From positions 5,022,001-5,086,000 of the forward strand of contig NC_064679.1 in assembly GCF_023278565.1 (NCBI RefSeq): 64,000 bases of DNA, given 5' to 3'. Made by a program: the position numbers and the translations under genes. Shown piece by piece: positions 23,516 through 34,926 of this stretch; position 1 is the first letter of the stretch; each line of letters starts with the position of its first letter. The notes under the pieces were generated by a model. It made no database searches, was not told the DNA's origin, and saw only the letters and a program-made list of their open reading frames with translations. This stretch comes from Colletotrichum lupini. Taxonomy: Eukaryota > Ascomycota > Sordariomycetes > Glomerellales > Glomerellaceae.

Positions 23516-25507
23516 TTAATCGTCATGTTCGGCTTCCTTGACTCCCTGGTTGTTCAGAACCGGCTGATCGCGGTCCAACTCATACATCTTGTCCTCCTCA
23601 GCATCGTAGTGGCGGAAGGTGAAGTAGAAGATGCATCCCACAACAGCAGATGAACATGCAACACCGGTGTACATCCACAAGAACTTGGGGTCGACTGCGA
23701 CGGACACCAATGCCTCGGAGATGGCAGAGCCGAAGGCGTTGGTGAAGAGGTAGATACTCTGGACAAAGGACTTCATGTTGGGCGGGGCCTTGGTGTAAGC
23801 GTACTCGAGACCGGTGACGGAGATGAAGATCTCGGACAAGCCGATGAAGATATAGGCAGGCGTCTGAACAGCAATGTGGACGTGGTTGGGGAGCGATGAG
23901 CCTCCACTCATTCCTTCGGGGCACTCGCCGGGAGACTCGTAGCAGGGGCCGGCGCTGTAGATGAGGTGCTGCACGATTGCTGCGTAGGCCAGGCAGATGG
24001 CGCCGAGCCAGAAACCGATGGTGATACGCATGATGGGCTTGAGCTCGATGCCAGCCTTGCGGAGGAGCGGGTAGACGATCTTCTCGAGGATCGGGGTGAA
24101 GATGAGAATCGAAATGGGGTCGAAGTTTTGCATGAAATCGTTCGGCATACCATGTCCCTCCATCTGTCCAGCTTGAGTGACGAAGTTGGTCGAGAACTGG
24201 CCATAACAAACCCAGAAGATAGGGTCTAGTAATCAGGTCAGCGCGGCCTCAAAATCATCTGGCTTGCACCAGACATGGCCAGGAATATATGGACTTACAG
24301 AAGACAAAGACCTTGCAGGCTCTCAGAGCACGCTTGAGCTCCTCGACGAAGTGGTCGTTCCAGGGGACAGGCTTCTCCTTGCCGTGCTCCGCACGCCATG
24401 ATGGCTTAGCGGCATCCATGTTGCGGGCTGCAATCATCATGCCAAGGGCCTTGAACGCATCGGTAATGACGGATCCCTGCGGCGGGCGGTTGACGAAAGT
24501 CTTGCGACGAAGCACCAATGTTGCGATACCAATGTTGAAGACGCAGAAACACATCAGGTAGGCGGTCCAGAAACCCTTGTACTTCTCCATGAAGGGAGTT
24601 GCCATGAGAGACAGAGAACCCAGGTTGATGCACCAATAAAAGATCATGTAGATGCGCTGGTATGTGATGGCAGGATCGATGATGACTCTCTCGCCGTTTG
24701 ACTCCGTCTTGATAGCCATAACGCGACGCTGGTACTGATCGGCGATCAAGGGAGCGATGTTACTCTTGATACCTCCCGTTCCGAGACCAATAACGATAAT
24801 GGCAACAATGTAACCGGGGATGCCAGCGCCATTGGCCATGGCCGCTGGCAAGGAAGTCGTCCAAAGGATGACAAGACCAACCCAGTAGAAGGCACAGAAG
24901 ACCAAGATGGTCTTGTACTTGCCCAAGTACTGGTCAGCAATGATGGCACCAAGAATTGGAGTCACTGAGCACTTTTGTTAGTGAAACCATACTGATCGAT
25001 AGTAGAGAGTGAAGCGGATAGTGATGTCATACCATAGCAGAACCACTGGAAGAACAGGTTCAGACCAGTTGCGGCCTGGTGACCCATCCCAAGACCCTTG
25101 GGGCCGTCGGCTCCATTGGGGTCATTGTTGATGTAGTTTTGGAAGAGACCCTGGGCACCATAGTAGGTGAATCGCTCCGTGAGCTCGACAACAGCAATGA
25201 GGAAGGCTGAAGCGGGGAGGTTCTCTCCAACACGACGCAAGGATCCCTTCTCAAACTCATTGGGCTCAGCACCATCAGGCGTAGGTCCCGATTCTGAGTC
25301 GGCGGTGCTTGAGAACTTCTTCTCGGGGTCGGCTGGCGTGATGTAGCCTCCCGCAAGATCAGTCGTCTCCTTGTTGGGCAAGCGCTCACCCAACGTCTCA
25401 TGGAGCCTGCGAATACGAGTTGTCAGTGCCAGATCCTCTTGATGTTAGACCGACGATATGCGCATTGTTACGTACTCTGCGGCCGTGTCCTCGTGGTTCT
25501 GGGCCAT
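23516..25507 (-). CDS. PTR2/POT-family proton-coupled di/tripeptide transporter
   Basis: Plasma-membrane proton symporter for di- and tripeptides (proton-dependent oligopeptide transporter family). Four exons on the minus strand, 25476-25507, 25033-25406, 24299-24964 and 23516-24225, give 593 aa, the usual fungal PTR2 length. All introns are GT..AG and phases close. Diagnostic motifs are the helix-1 ELTERFTYYG sequence (ExxER, proton coupling), the GGIKSNIAPLIADQY stretch, and the PTR2 signature FYWCINLGSL. After the last splice comes the FWVCYGQFSTNF and QNFDPISILIFTPI region. The N-terminus is a hydrophilic cytosolic tail of about 85 residues rich in Glu, Asp and Pro, and the C-terminus is an acidic tail. 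About 12 membrane helices are expected. The start at 25507 gives MAQNHEDTAAE before the first, short exon break. Confidence 0.95.
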
Positions 25508-28500
25508 TTTTACGCAATCGATATCTCAAGACAGGCCCGATAGAGTAGCTGAACCAAGGGAAAAGGAAAAGAGAGGGAGAAGAGGAAGAAATTTTCGAGA
25601 AAAGTTCCAAAAGCCTGGCCTGGTGGGGAGCAATGGAGACACATTAGTATCACCACTAGATGCATGCCCTTACCCTCGGTGTCGGACGACTCCGAGGTGT
25701 TCGCCGCCCGCGGCCCATGTTTCGATGTCTTCTGTTACACTAGAAAAGTCTTGCCCGAGTCGGAAACGTCGCCCCAGGAACTTTTGCAACCACACGCCAC
25801 AAGCCGATGGCCGAACCACCTGCCGGACTCCACTCGGCCGAGTGAGCCGATCTTTTTGATTGATAATAACGGACACATCGGTCGACATACGAGAAAATAA
25901 GTGGCCCTCTTGGCAAAAGGCCCGAACGGGTGGCGCCAAGCGAGGTGAAGGGGAATAAAGCGGTCATAAATACGGCTTTCCTATTGGCCTTTGACCTCAT
26001 TGATGATATTAGTTCATGCTGCCCATACCGAGGTCCATCAACAAAAGGGCCTTGAATCTGGGGTTTGGGGGTTCTACAACGTTACTCCGCAAACGATAGT
26101 CTACGGATAAGACTGAATCATGCAGCTGCTGAGGAAGCTACCGTTAGCTGCAGGAACCGGATCGTTTGTCAACGGAAATCTTCTGTAACCTTCCCTCGTT
26201 GGAAATGATTTGCAGCTGTGCGTTGTCTGTCTTGCTTTCTTGCCGTTGAGCCGGGCATTAGTTCGACCGCATTTGGTAGATTGAGCCAACATGAGCATAC
26301 ACCAGTGTCACCTTCCCACTATCTCTGCTGACATCACGCATACTTATCAGGCAACATTCGGGTGTGTCAAATGCACGGCTCTTTTGTGACACTCTGCGAC
26401 GGGATGCGCATTCTTATATGCGAGGGACTTTCGAAGCTCTCACTCTCGCTTGCTTTGGCAGTTTCTGTCTTGTTTACCAGGCCTTGCAAAATTTTCTCCA
26501 GTCTCCACGAGTGGGTCGAGGTTCAAATCTCATTGCATTGAGGCTCGAAGGCAACCTAATCAGAAACACGTGTCTAGTGGACCTTAGAAAAGCAAAGCCA
26601 CGCGCGAAGAATGATAGGAAAATTGTGCTCCGTACTGAGCCAGACAGTTCAAAGTGAATTTAAGGTCTGGATGCTTGAGGAAATCTGCCCAGGCGGAAAC
26701 GTCTTTGGGGCTAGGGAGGATCGCCCCTGGATCGCACGTGCGATGGGTCTGCTCACCTCTCAGGCCTATCTTGTGGCTTACTTTTTCCGATTTCCGGCCA
26801 TTTTTGTGGGAATTGAGTTATTCTTCGCTGTTGCTACATATCGCGATGAATCAGAAGTGTATAACGTTGCAAGAAGCGGCTCCCAAGTACAGTTCATCTA
26901 GAATTACTAACAAAATTCCCGAATTCTTGGAGACACAAAGACCTCTTCGGCACCCTGGTCTCGCTGTCGGGTATGCCGAAATCGTCTAGCTTTTATGAGA
27001 AGAGTTTACCATGTTTGACAATTATTTGATCGCAATGAACATTACTTGAAGATCGGCTAGAATAATCTGCACTTACCAACTTCCTAAATAACTGATCCTC
27101 TATCAGCCGGTATATTCCCCGAGCCAAGAGATTGAGGCTGAGAGCGGGCGGCATGGGCCGCAGCCTCCGATGCAGGAGCAGGGAAGCGACTGGCGGGGCC
27201 TTGGCAGCACGCCATAGGAATTCGGCCGAATGCACGCCTAACCGAGTCATCGGACGTTTATGTTCTCCCTCCACTTCAGAAAAGTCAAACTTAATACGGA
27301 GACAATCCGGGGAAGGTGCCGATCAGGGCGACTTAAGAGATCAATGTTCGTGAGAATGGTGGGTGGATACACCGTTTGTGGCCTTGAGCGAACTCGAGAC
27401 CATTGCTACTGGACTTATTTGGCTCATAGGTCGTGAACGTTAAACTTGAGCCGCTAGCGAGCATGGGCCTGTACCTGGAACGGTTTCGAATTCTTTTACC
27501 CCTTTCGAGTAAGTTTAAGAAGTACTAGTTCTCTGACCGCCTGACTTCCGAGGCATAGAGTTGCTTCAATGCTTGCAGGAAAATACGCCACGACACTTGA
27601 AAAGTAGGCAGACCACCTTCTTCTAAACTATCAATCAGGAAAGAAATAGCAGATTCAGATTCGACGTCAAATATTACATATTACTAAAGCGAAACTGAGA
27701 GTAATTTAGAATTGGTTGTGATTCATGAATTGATTGTTGGGTACGATGGCTACTCAGTTGACTACCACGGCTGCGATTATATACATACTTAGGGGACAGG
27801 TATTTCATCAGTATCTGAGTTATTAGGCTAACATATGCACCAGGAATTCGTGCAATGTAATATCTTTATAGAGCCTGCTACCTTTCCGAAACATTAGATA
27901 CGCCGTTACAAGAATCACTATGAAGGTAATTTTCTCATAGAGCTCCAACTCAGGATGAATCATACTCAGCACTTCAAATTTCACACATGTAATAATACTC
28001 CTGATAGATTGGTCAATTAAATAAGTTCTCAGAATGTGGGCCAGATGTGAGGGATTCATTTTCTGAGTCCAAACGTGCTCTATAAGAGAGGCTATTACTT
28101 ATGTGAACGTAGCAAACCTCAAGGACACAACATATGATTCAAAACCGAAACTGACTGCCTCAGAAAATCATCCATACAATGCAATATATCTACCATGTGC
28201 TTGTGCTATTGATCTTCCGAATTCCTGTTGATAAGCATTTGGGCACAGGTGTTTGGCAGTCCACTCTTTCGCTTCAGAGAATTGGAACAGACGCTGGCGT
28301 CGCTGTGCAAGGGCAAACTCAGCGCTTCATTTCACTCGTGGCGTTCAAATAAATTTGAGCCTTCATTTGGTTTTAAGAGTGATATGACTGTTGCATCAAG
28401 TTGTCGCGGTCACTTGACTGCCTTGGAATCTCTCGTTGCGTTAATGTAATCGTTGTGCAGAGCAGTATGAGTACTTTCAAATCATCGCGTGAGATGGGTA

Positions 28501-30487
28501 GGTAAAACATTTAATTGAGCACCGTATATGATAAAAACGACAGAAATAGTCTATATTCTATTTCAATGTGACATCGTCAACACCAGAACACCATCGCGGC
28601 ATCGACCTTGCAACTAGCCAGACGTCTCATAAGCCTTGTACTAAAGGTGAACACCCTGCTGTAATTCATGTTTGACAAGACCTTTCTGAATTTGACCAAA
28701 CGCTAGATACTCCCCTCGGCAATCCATACGCGTCGAGGAATTTGGCCATGATGCAATGAATCTCAACTTTTGGGCGGAGGCCTCCGAGCCTTCGGCATCG
28801 GTAGGATTTAGAGGTTCTGTGCAATCGTGGCATGCATAATACTCATTCTCTGCCCACGCACTGTGAAAACAGTTGAAATCGGGTCACGAATGAGGCTCAA
28901 TTGCATTCGAACCTATTGGAAAATGTGAGTTATCACAATGGTGAGATAAGTATCGGCGAAGAACGTGTTGATTGGGAGACTACAAGTACCAAAAGCCCTT
29001 CTTTGGACCTCTCAGATTCATGTTAGATCAATCTCATGATCTCGATCATGGCTTGGCAAATAATCAAGACTGATTGATGGTTGAAATATCCCTTGCATCT
29101 GGGAATGTGACTCTCCGAGTGTAGTGTAATTGAGCTTCATGGGTATGGGCGGGGAATGACAACGCAACCCATAATACTGCTCAGCTGAGAGTTACTTCAC
29201 AGACCTTATGCTCTGCCCGTACTACTCACGAGCTCTAGCTTACTCTGGAAGCATTTTGTCGCGAAAACAAATTCGCAACGGTGACTATGAACGTCAAATT
29301 GTAACAAACTTTGCCATTTCACGCCTAGCCCCAAAGATCTACTCATGACTCTAGCCCGTAATGATGCGTAGATCAAACAGTGGACCATGGGGAGTTCTAT
29401 TCGGAAACATGTTGCGTTGACATTGAACTCCCAGAAAGAAAGAGGCCACCGAATGATCAAGACTCGCTGCCAGCTTGGTTGCCTTCGTTTCCATTCCCTT
29501 CACGAGAGCCAAGTCCTTAAAATGGACCATCAAACCTCGGGCTCCCGTGCTAGAGAATAAGTAAGTTGCCTGGCGGTAATAACATCAACTCTATGTCATC
29601 GAGTCACACCATAAGCATATTTGTTAATTCATCATGTCGAGAAAATCATTGCCTTTCCAAAAATCCTTTTGTCTGTTGCAGGCCTTTTGAGCAGAAACAA
29701 GGGCTACCACAGCTGCCTGGACACAACTTGGGCCATATGTAAAAGCCAGGGGGGCATGTACATACACGCAACCAGGGTCCATGAGGTCGTCGTGAGAAGC
29801 AGTCCTTTGCTGAAGCACATTTGTCCGCCTTTTTAGCGATCAAGTTGCGACAGCTATGCCTTCTCTATACCAAAGAAAAATGTTCCGACCCCCTATTGAT
29901 TGAAAAGCTTCGAGGAGATATCCGTACTTCTGCTGCTTCATCCGGACATGCAAGATGATTATCAGACTGGGGGCCAAATCCTCCAATGGGGCTCCTGTAG
30001 GGTTCACGGACTCGCCTGATGATCCCCTGTCAACTTAAACATGACGGGTGGCGCCGAGACCGTAGCATCGTTGGTAGTTACTAGTGCACCCCCTGAGATC
30101 TTAGCAGGTGCCTGAAATGAGTTTCGATAACCCTGCGCTGCTATCTAAGCGATGTGTGAGGGAACCAAACGAAAGGACGGAATCCATCCGTCTAAGTCGG
30201 CGATCCAACAAACCAGTACCATGCCCTTGATTGAACAAGCATAGCTTGCACCTGATCCGAAAACGACAGTTTCTCCGACAATTGTCTCCATTGCAACTTC
30301 ACGCACTGTCGCATTGCCGACGTTATTCCCTCGTTCGTTGGCGCGCTTTTATATGAGGGATCTGCCGCTCCATCTACGCCCATGTAATTGTTGATCTTCA
30401 TCCATTCACCTGCCTGAGCTAAAACGAGAACATCATCGCTCCAAACACCAGTAATGCTTATCCGACATGCAAGGTAATTGGCATCGC
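25508..30487. other. Gene-poor 5-kb stretch
   Basis: Composition is normal and CA/TG-containing, so it is not RIPed, but no recognisable gene is present on either strand. The one frame worth noting is the cysteine-rich one at 29646-29843, listed separately. The right end carries the 3' flank of the SDR gene. Confidence 0.5.
29646..29861 (-). other. Possible exon of a small cysteine-rich protein (weak)
   Basis: The minus-strand reading from about 29861 to 29646 contains KCASAKDCFSRR, VCTCPPGFYIWPKLCPGSC and SPCFCS, eight cysteines in about 45 residues, two as CxC pairs. There is no ATG in frame. An acceptor-like TTCTTTGGTATAG precedes the stretch at about 29862, so it could be an internal exon of a secreted cysteine-rich protein or a relic. 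I could not find a convincing first exon with a signal peptide, nor a donor. Chance is a real alternative. Confidence 0.2.
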
Positions 30488-31447
30488 TTAACGAACAAAA
30501 GCACCTCCTCCGCTGGCCCCCACAAGGTTACCAGTCATCCACCCACTCTCGGGCAAACAAACGACCCCCACAACTCCAGCAACTTCCTCCAAGTAACCGG
30601 GGCGACCTCCAATGCTTGCTGCCAAGTCGAGAACCTCCTGGCTATCAACACCAGGTCTAGCCTTGGCAAGAGGCGTCAGGTTGTTCAACGGGCGAAGAGC
30701 CTCGCGGGGCTCGTCAGGCAGGCTAGAGTACAGTCCAGTGTCCATAGGTCCAGGGGCAACGGCGTTGACGGTCGCTCTCTCGGCCAACTCACGTGCCCAG
30801 ACACGGGTCATGGCCTCGATAGCGCCCTTGGTGCCAGCGTATGATGTTTGCCACCAGACACCCCATGTGGTGGTTGCACTGGAGATATTGACGATACGAC
30901 CAGAGCGGTCGGTAGGCAAGTAAGGGAAAGCGGCCTTGACGAGGAGGGCGGGTGCCTTGCAGTTCAAATTGAATGTCTCATCGAAAAGATCGAGGTCCAG
31001 CTGGTCAATGCCTTGAGCGTTTACCGTGGCAGCGTTATTGACAATGATGTCGATCTGGAAACGGCCGTTGGCATCGATGAAGTGAGCCTTGGCGGCGTCA
31101 ACAAGCTGCTGAGGCGCCTCGGGCTTGCTCAAGTCAGCCCGGACGGGGAGAGCCTTGACGTTGTACTTGGATTCAAAGTCCTTGGCCAAGGCCTCAGCCT
31201 TTGACGTTGAGCCCTCGGTGGCATAGTTGATGACAACGTTGGCACCTCTGCTGGCAAAGTGCTCAGCAAGAACGGCGCCAAAGCCTTGATAAATAGTCAG
31301 TCCACTGTGATTTCAAGCTAAATGTTGAATCCTTGCTATGGAAAAGGATCCTATTTGAAGAGACCCGGAAAGTTTAAAAAACCACGTACTTCGCGATGCA
31401 CCAGTGACAATGGCAAGCTTGCCCTCGAAAACCCTGAAAGGAGCCAT
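30488..31447 (-). CDS. Short-chain dehydrogenase/reductase (SDR)
   Basis: Classical SDR oxidoreductase, NAD(P)H-dependent, cytosolic, substrate unknown. Exons 31390-31447 and 30488-31284 on the minus strand give 284 aa; the 105-bp intron joins in phase within the cofactor motif. The glycine motif is TGASRSFG at 15-22; the usual middle Gly is Ser20. Other family landmarks are VNNAAT (101-106), catalytic Ser155 in NISSA, and Tyr168 and Lys172 in YAGTK, followed by VNAVAPGPMDT (192-202). The C-terminus (GNLVGASGGGAF) fits fungal ketoacyl-reductase-like SDRs. A TATA box lies about 90 bp upstream and a hAT-like MITE about 390 bp upstream of the start codon. It is the first of the enzyme-rich run from 30.5 to 45 kb. 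Confidence 0.92.
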
Positions 31448-31534
31448 TTTTCTCAGATGTCAGAAGAGCAGAATAAACAATGTGACGTGGAGGCGGGGAG
31501 AGTATTGTACCTCTCTCCACGTGATAATTGTCTG

Positions 31535-31543
31535 CTTTATATA
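31535..31543 (-). promoter_or_regulatory. Probable TATA box of the SDR gene
   Basis: TATATAAAG on the minus strand, about 90 bp upstream of the start codon at 31447 and about 300 bp from the nearer end of the MITE. Confidence 0.5.
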
Positions 31544-31830
31544 TTGTGTCCTGTTGCTGCTGCTTCATCCCGATGCTTGCATGTCCACTTCGTGAACTAG
31601 CCAACTGGTCAGTGCCGCCGGGCCGCATGGTGGGTGGGATCCGAAGAGGAGTCTCGACTAGGGGCTGAGCAGGATCATGAATCTTGGCTCTCCACGCAAA
31701 CACGTCAACTACCAAAGGCTTCTGCCGATCTCAATATGCATAAACCAGTCGTGAAACTCGGAAGTATGAACACCTTGATGGAAAGTCCAGGGCCAGTTGA
31801 AAATTCCCTCAATTCCCAAAGTATGTTGGT

Positions 31831-31838
31831 TTTATCAT
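31831..31838. repeat. Target-site duplication of the MITE (left copy)
   Basis: TTTATCAT, identical to the right copy at 32357-32364. Confidence 0.9.
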
Positions 31839-32356
31839 GAGTTTTGCTATCCGGGCAGTACTGTTTGGCTATCCGGGCAGTAATCCACTTTTTAGACCAA
31901 TCAGAGCCTGCCGTCTAAACTCCAAACTTTTTTACCCCGCTGCACCTACCCACGGGCCACCTAGCGCATATGCGCCGCAATTACGTAAGGCAGCCGTAAG
32001 TACGTATAGTCGCAATTGCCTACGGTCGCAATTACCTACAGTAGCAATTGCCTGCTTAATTACCTACTTAATTACCTGCTTGATTACTTACTTAATTACC
32101 TATTTCTATAGGCAATTCTAACCGTGGGTAATTGCGACCGTGGGCAGTTGCGACCGTAGGCAATTGCGACCGTGGGCAATTGCGACCGAACGTGCCTGCG
32201 GCTACCTTACGTAACTGCGCCGGGTGGCCCGTGGGCAGGTGCAGCGGGTACGGGTGTGGGGCTGTGGCCCGAGCTCTGCAGCTATAAGCTCTGATTGGTC
32301 CAAAAAGTGGATTACTGCCCGGATAGCCAAACAGTACTGCCCGGATAGCAAAACTC
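31839..32356. mobile_element. Non-autonomous DNA transposon (hAT-like MITE)
   Basis: Terminal inverted repeats of 69 bp (31839-31907 and 32288-32356) match except at one base. The flanks 31831-31838 and 32357-32364 are an exact 8-bp duplication, TTTATCAT; 8-bp target duplications are typical of hAT elements. Each TIR contains the word GCTATCCGGGCAGTA twice, about 22 bp apart. Inside are subterminal arrays: 16-bp units of the type ACCGTGGGCAATTGCG four times in tandem at 32121-32184, inverted units at 32011-32042, and a central 12-bp tandem (TTAATTACCTAC type) at 32056-32103. The element has no coding capacity. The near-identical TIRs and absence of RIP suggest a relatively recent or low-copy insertion. 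The superfamily call rests mainly on the TSD length. Confidence 0.88.
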
Positions 32357-32364
32357 TTTATCAT
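32357..32364. repeat. Target-site duplication of the MITE (right copy)
   Basis: TTTATCAT, identical to the left copy at 31831-31838. Confidence 0.9.
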
Positions 32365-33579
32365 TGATATTACTTGATCCTGTGTAACCAGGAGACAATC
32401 TTCTGCTTCAACATCCAAAACGACCAATGTAGCGCTCATCGCTTTCATGATGGCTTGCCAATCTAGCATTTCTTTACCTAGCCGACCAGGTCTTGCATTG
32501 ATGCTGGCCATTATATGCGCACTGTAGAGGGGCATTTATGGAAACTATGGACACTCCTGAGATTCCTGTCTCCACGAGTATGCATAGCGTGTTGAAGAAA
32601 ATAATCCACTATTATGGGTCAGGCCAAGATTCTTCGCAGCTTGACACCGCCGGAAACTCTTGAAGAACTCCCCGGTGCTCGGAAGGGATCTGCCGAATTT
32701 GGCATCGATCTACTTTAAGATGGGGGCCATACGTTTCGGGACAGTGGCATGAGTGCGACGATGCATGGATGGTGTATATTCGTTGTCGTTGGAAACCACC
32801 GATCTCGCGAAGCATTGACTGTAACGCTGGATAGAATGCCGGCCAATACTATCCACGTTTTTGACTTTGGGCGAGCGTTGATAGCTTCAAACGATAGCAG
32901 TGATCACATGTCACATAAAGAATCCTTGAAAGCTAGGAAGCTGGGAAGGCACGCCTAAACTTTGCGTACTGGGCAAACTTCAGGAGGAAGAACGCCAAAG
33001 AGACCGAACATAACCTCTCCATCATTCTCGATGGGAAGACATTCTGCTGAACCCATGGTACAATTGAGGGAATTCACAAGTAGAGTCCAATAACCATCTC
33101 GGAACCAACTCCGCCTCTGTTGTGTTCCTACATCTATTGTCAGGGCGAGGCAGCTGACAAGCACATCATCGTTCCTGATTAGTGGACAGGAAACACGAGC
33201 ATTTCGCCGACGGAATCATTGCGAAATTGGACAGTCTGAGCTTCGCAAGGGGGTTGAATTCACTTACCATGCTCATCCCAGCGCCCCTTTGTGGCAAGGA
33301 GGACCACAGTGCCGCAACGGCAGTGATCCCGGGGCTGGGGTCGGTGGATTCTATGCGAGCTTTGGTTGCCAGAAGAAGTTGGGCCGCTATTAAGTAATTG
33401 TCAGATCCGTGCTTGCTTTTTCTATGTTCTTTGCATTCCCTTATAAGTTTTCTGGGTCGTTCGGGTCTTTACTGTTCTTTTCGCTGTTCGATTTGTGGCA
33501 CTCTTTCTCTCACCTCGAAACGAACCCGTGGAGCACGAAGCAGGTTCTTCAGTGATCACGAAACCGCAACTTCGACAAG

Positions 33580-34926
33580 ATGGGCGCGGCTACGTCGAAG
33601 GATATGGCCGCTGCAGTCCTGGTGCCGCTGCCTTTCGACATCATCACCATGGTCTTGCGGTTTTGGATTCGTGCGCAGAGGAAAGCATGGGGACCGGATG
33701 ACTGGGCCATGGTTGCTACTATTGTACGTTCTGATTATGCGCGCAATGCGGAGTGATTTTGAGTTGTTTTAGACTAACATATCGAAGCCGGTTTGGGCAG
33801 TGTCGCAAATCGGTTTATTAGGTATGGCCTGGAGCGGAGTTGGGCAACTGGATAGCACCCTTTCTGCAGAACAAGTTGCCAACTCATATTTCGTAAGTTA
33901 TGCTCCACCTGAAGGGAGACACCATCCGATGTATGTAGTCAACTCACGGATCTATAGTGGTTTTATGTTTTCCAGGAGTTCTGGTGTTTTACCTTGGTTA
34001 CTCTCAAGTGGTCCCTTGGTTTCACTCTGCTACGCATCGGTAATGGCCAACGTTGGGTCCAAATCGTCATCTACACCTGCCTCGCACTAGTCACAGTCTG
34101 CACAGGAGGTACTGGCATGTATTTGTTCTTCCAATGCTCGCCGGTTGAGTGAGTCTCTAGCCTGTCTAGGTGTCGTTCTGCACGTGCTGACAAGACGTAC
34201 TAGGAAAAACTGGCATCAAAGCATGCCAGGCGAATGTAGACCTCGAGAAATTCAGACCGCCCTGTCCTTCTTGGTTGCCGCAGTATCAATCTCAACTGAC
34301 TGGATATTCGCAATCATGCCTTTTGCTCTCATCTGGAGACTGCAGATGGCGAACAAGGTCAAGGCGTCTGTTATCGGTCTTCTAGGCTTGGGTTTCTTGT
34401 AAGTTTTGCTCGGCGCTTAAACGTCTTGCCCTTGCTAAACATTCCTAGTGCATCCGTGGCTCCGATTGTTCGACTCAACTACCTCCTCCTACTCAACGAT
34501 GCCGAAAAGTTCCTGCAAGGCCTCAGCATTATCCTCGCTTGGGCACAGGCAGAAGTTGGCATCGGAATGCTTGTCGCCAACCTCCCCGCATGTCGACCCT
34601 TACTCGAACGCGCCCTCGCCCGCCTCACGTCCTTCACCGGCTCGAAAAACAAGTCATCTAAAGACCCAGCCGCCTCAGCCGCTGTCAAGAACAGTTATCT
34701 CGAGCTTGGGGAGAGGGACCCCACGAGAAAGAACATCAGCCAAGCTAGTCAATCTGGGGTTGAGACAAGGGTTTACGGCAGAGATCTGGGCGATATCAGC
34801 AGCGACAGCTTGCCAGACGATCACAGCCAAAAAAGGATCGTGACAAAGAGTGGGTTCGGGGCGATCAGAGTGCAGAAAGAGTTTGGAATGGAGGTTGAGA
34901 CGAAGCGCGGGGACAATGTGGTCTAG
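33580..34926 (+). CDS. Fungal rhodopsin-domain integral membrane protein (PTH11/SAT20-like)
   Basis: Multi-pass membrane protein of the large fungal 'rhodopsin domain' family, some members of which act as PTH11-type receptors; the ligand is unknown. Five exons, 33580-33723, 33788-33892, 33958-34148, 34204-34398 and 34449-34926, give 370 aa with all phases closing. Landmarks are the WGPDDWAMV segment after helix 1, the FQEFWCFTLVTLKWSLGFTLLRI segment, an extracellular region with Cys (QCSPVE, PGECRP), the NALSFLVAAVSISTDWIFAIMP-type helix (here preceded by REIQT), LRMANKVKASV-like (QMANKVKASV) and ASVAPIVRLNYL. The cytosolic C-terminal tail is about 110 residues and Ser/Lys-rich. The start gives a rather short N-terminus before helix 1, so an extra upstream exon cannot be excluded. 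It is not an opsin: no retinal Lys motif is seen. Confidence 0.88.

Larger units (their letters stand above)
31448..33579. other. Intergenic stretch carrying the MITE
   Basis: Holds the SDR promoter, the MITE (31839-32356) and about 1.2 kb of unrecognised DNA before the rhodopsin-domain gene. Confidence 0.5.

Noticed and set aside
26505..26550. GAGGTTCAAATCTC, a T-arm-like hairpin
   Set aside because: No complete tRNA fold around it.
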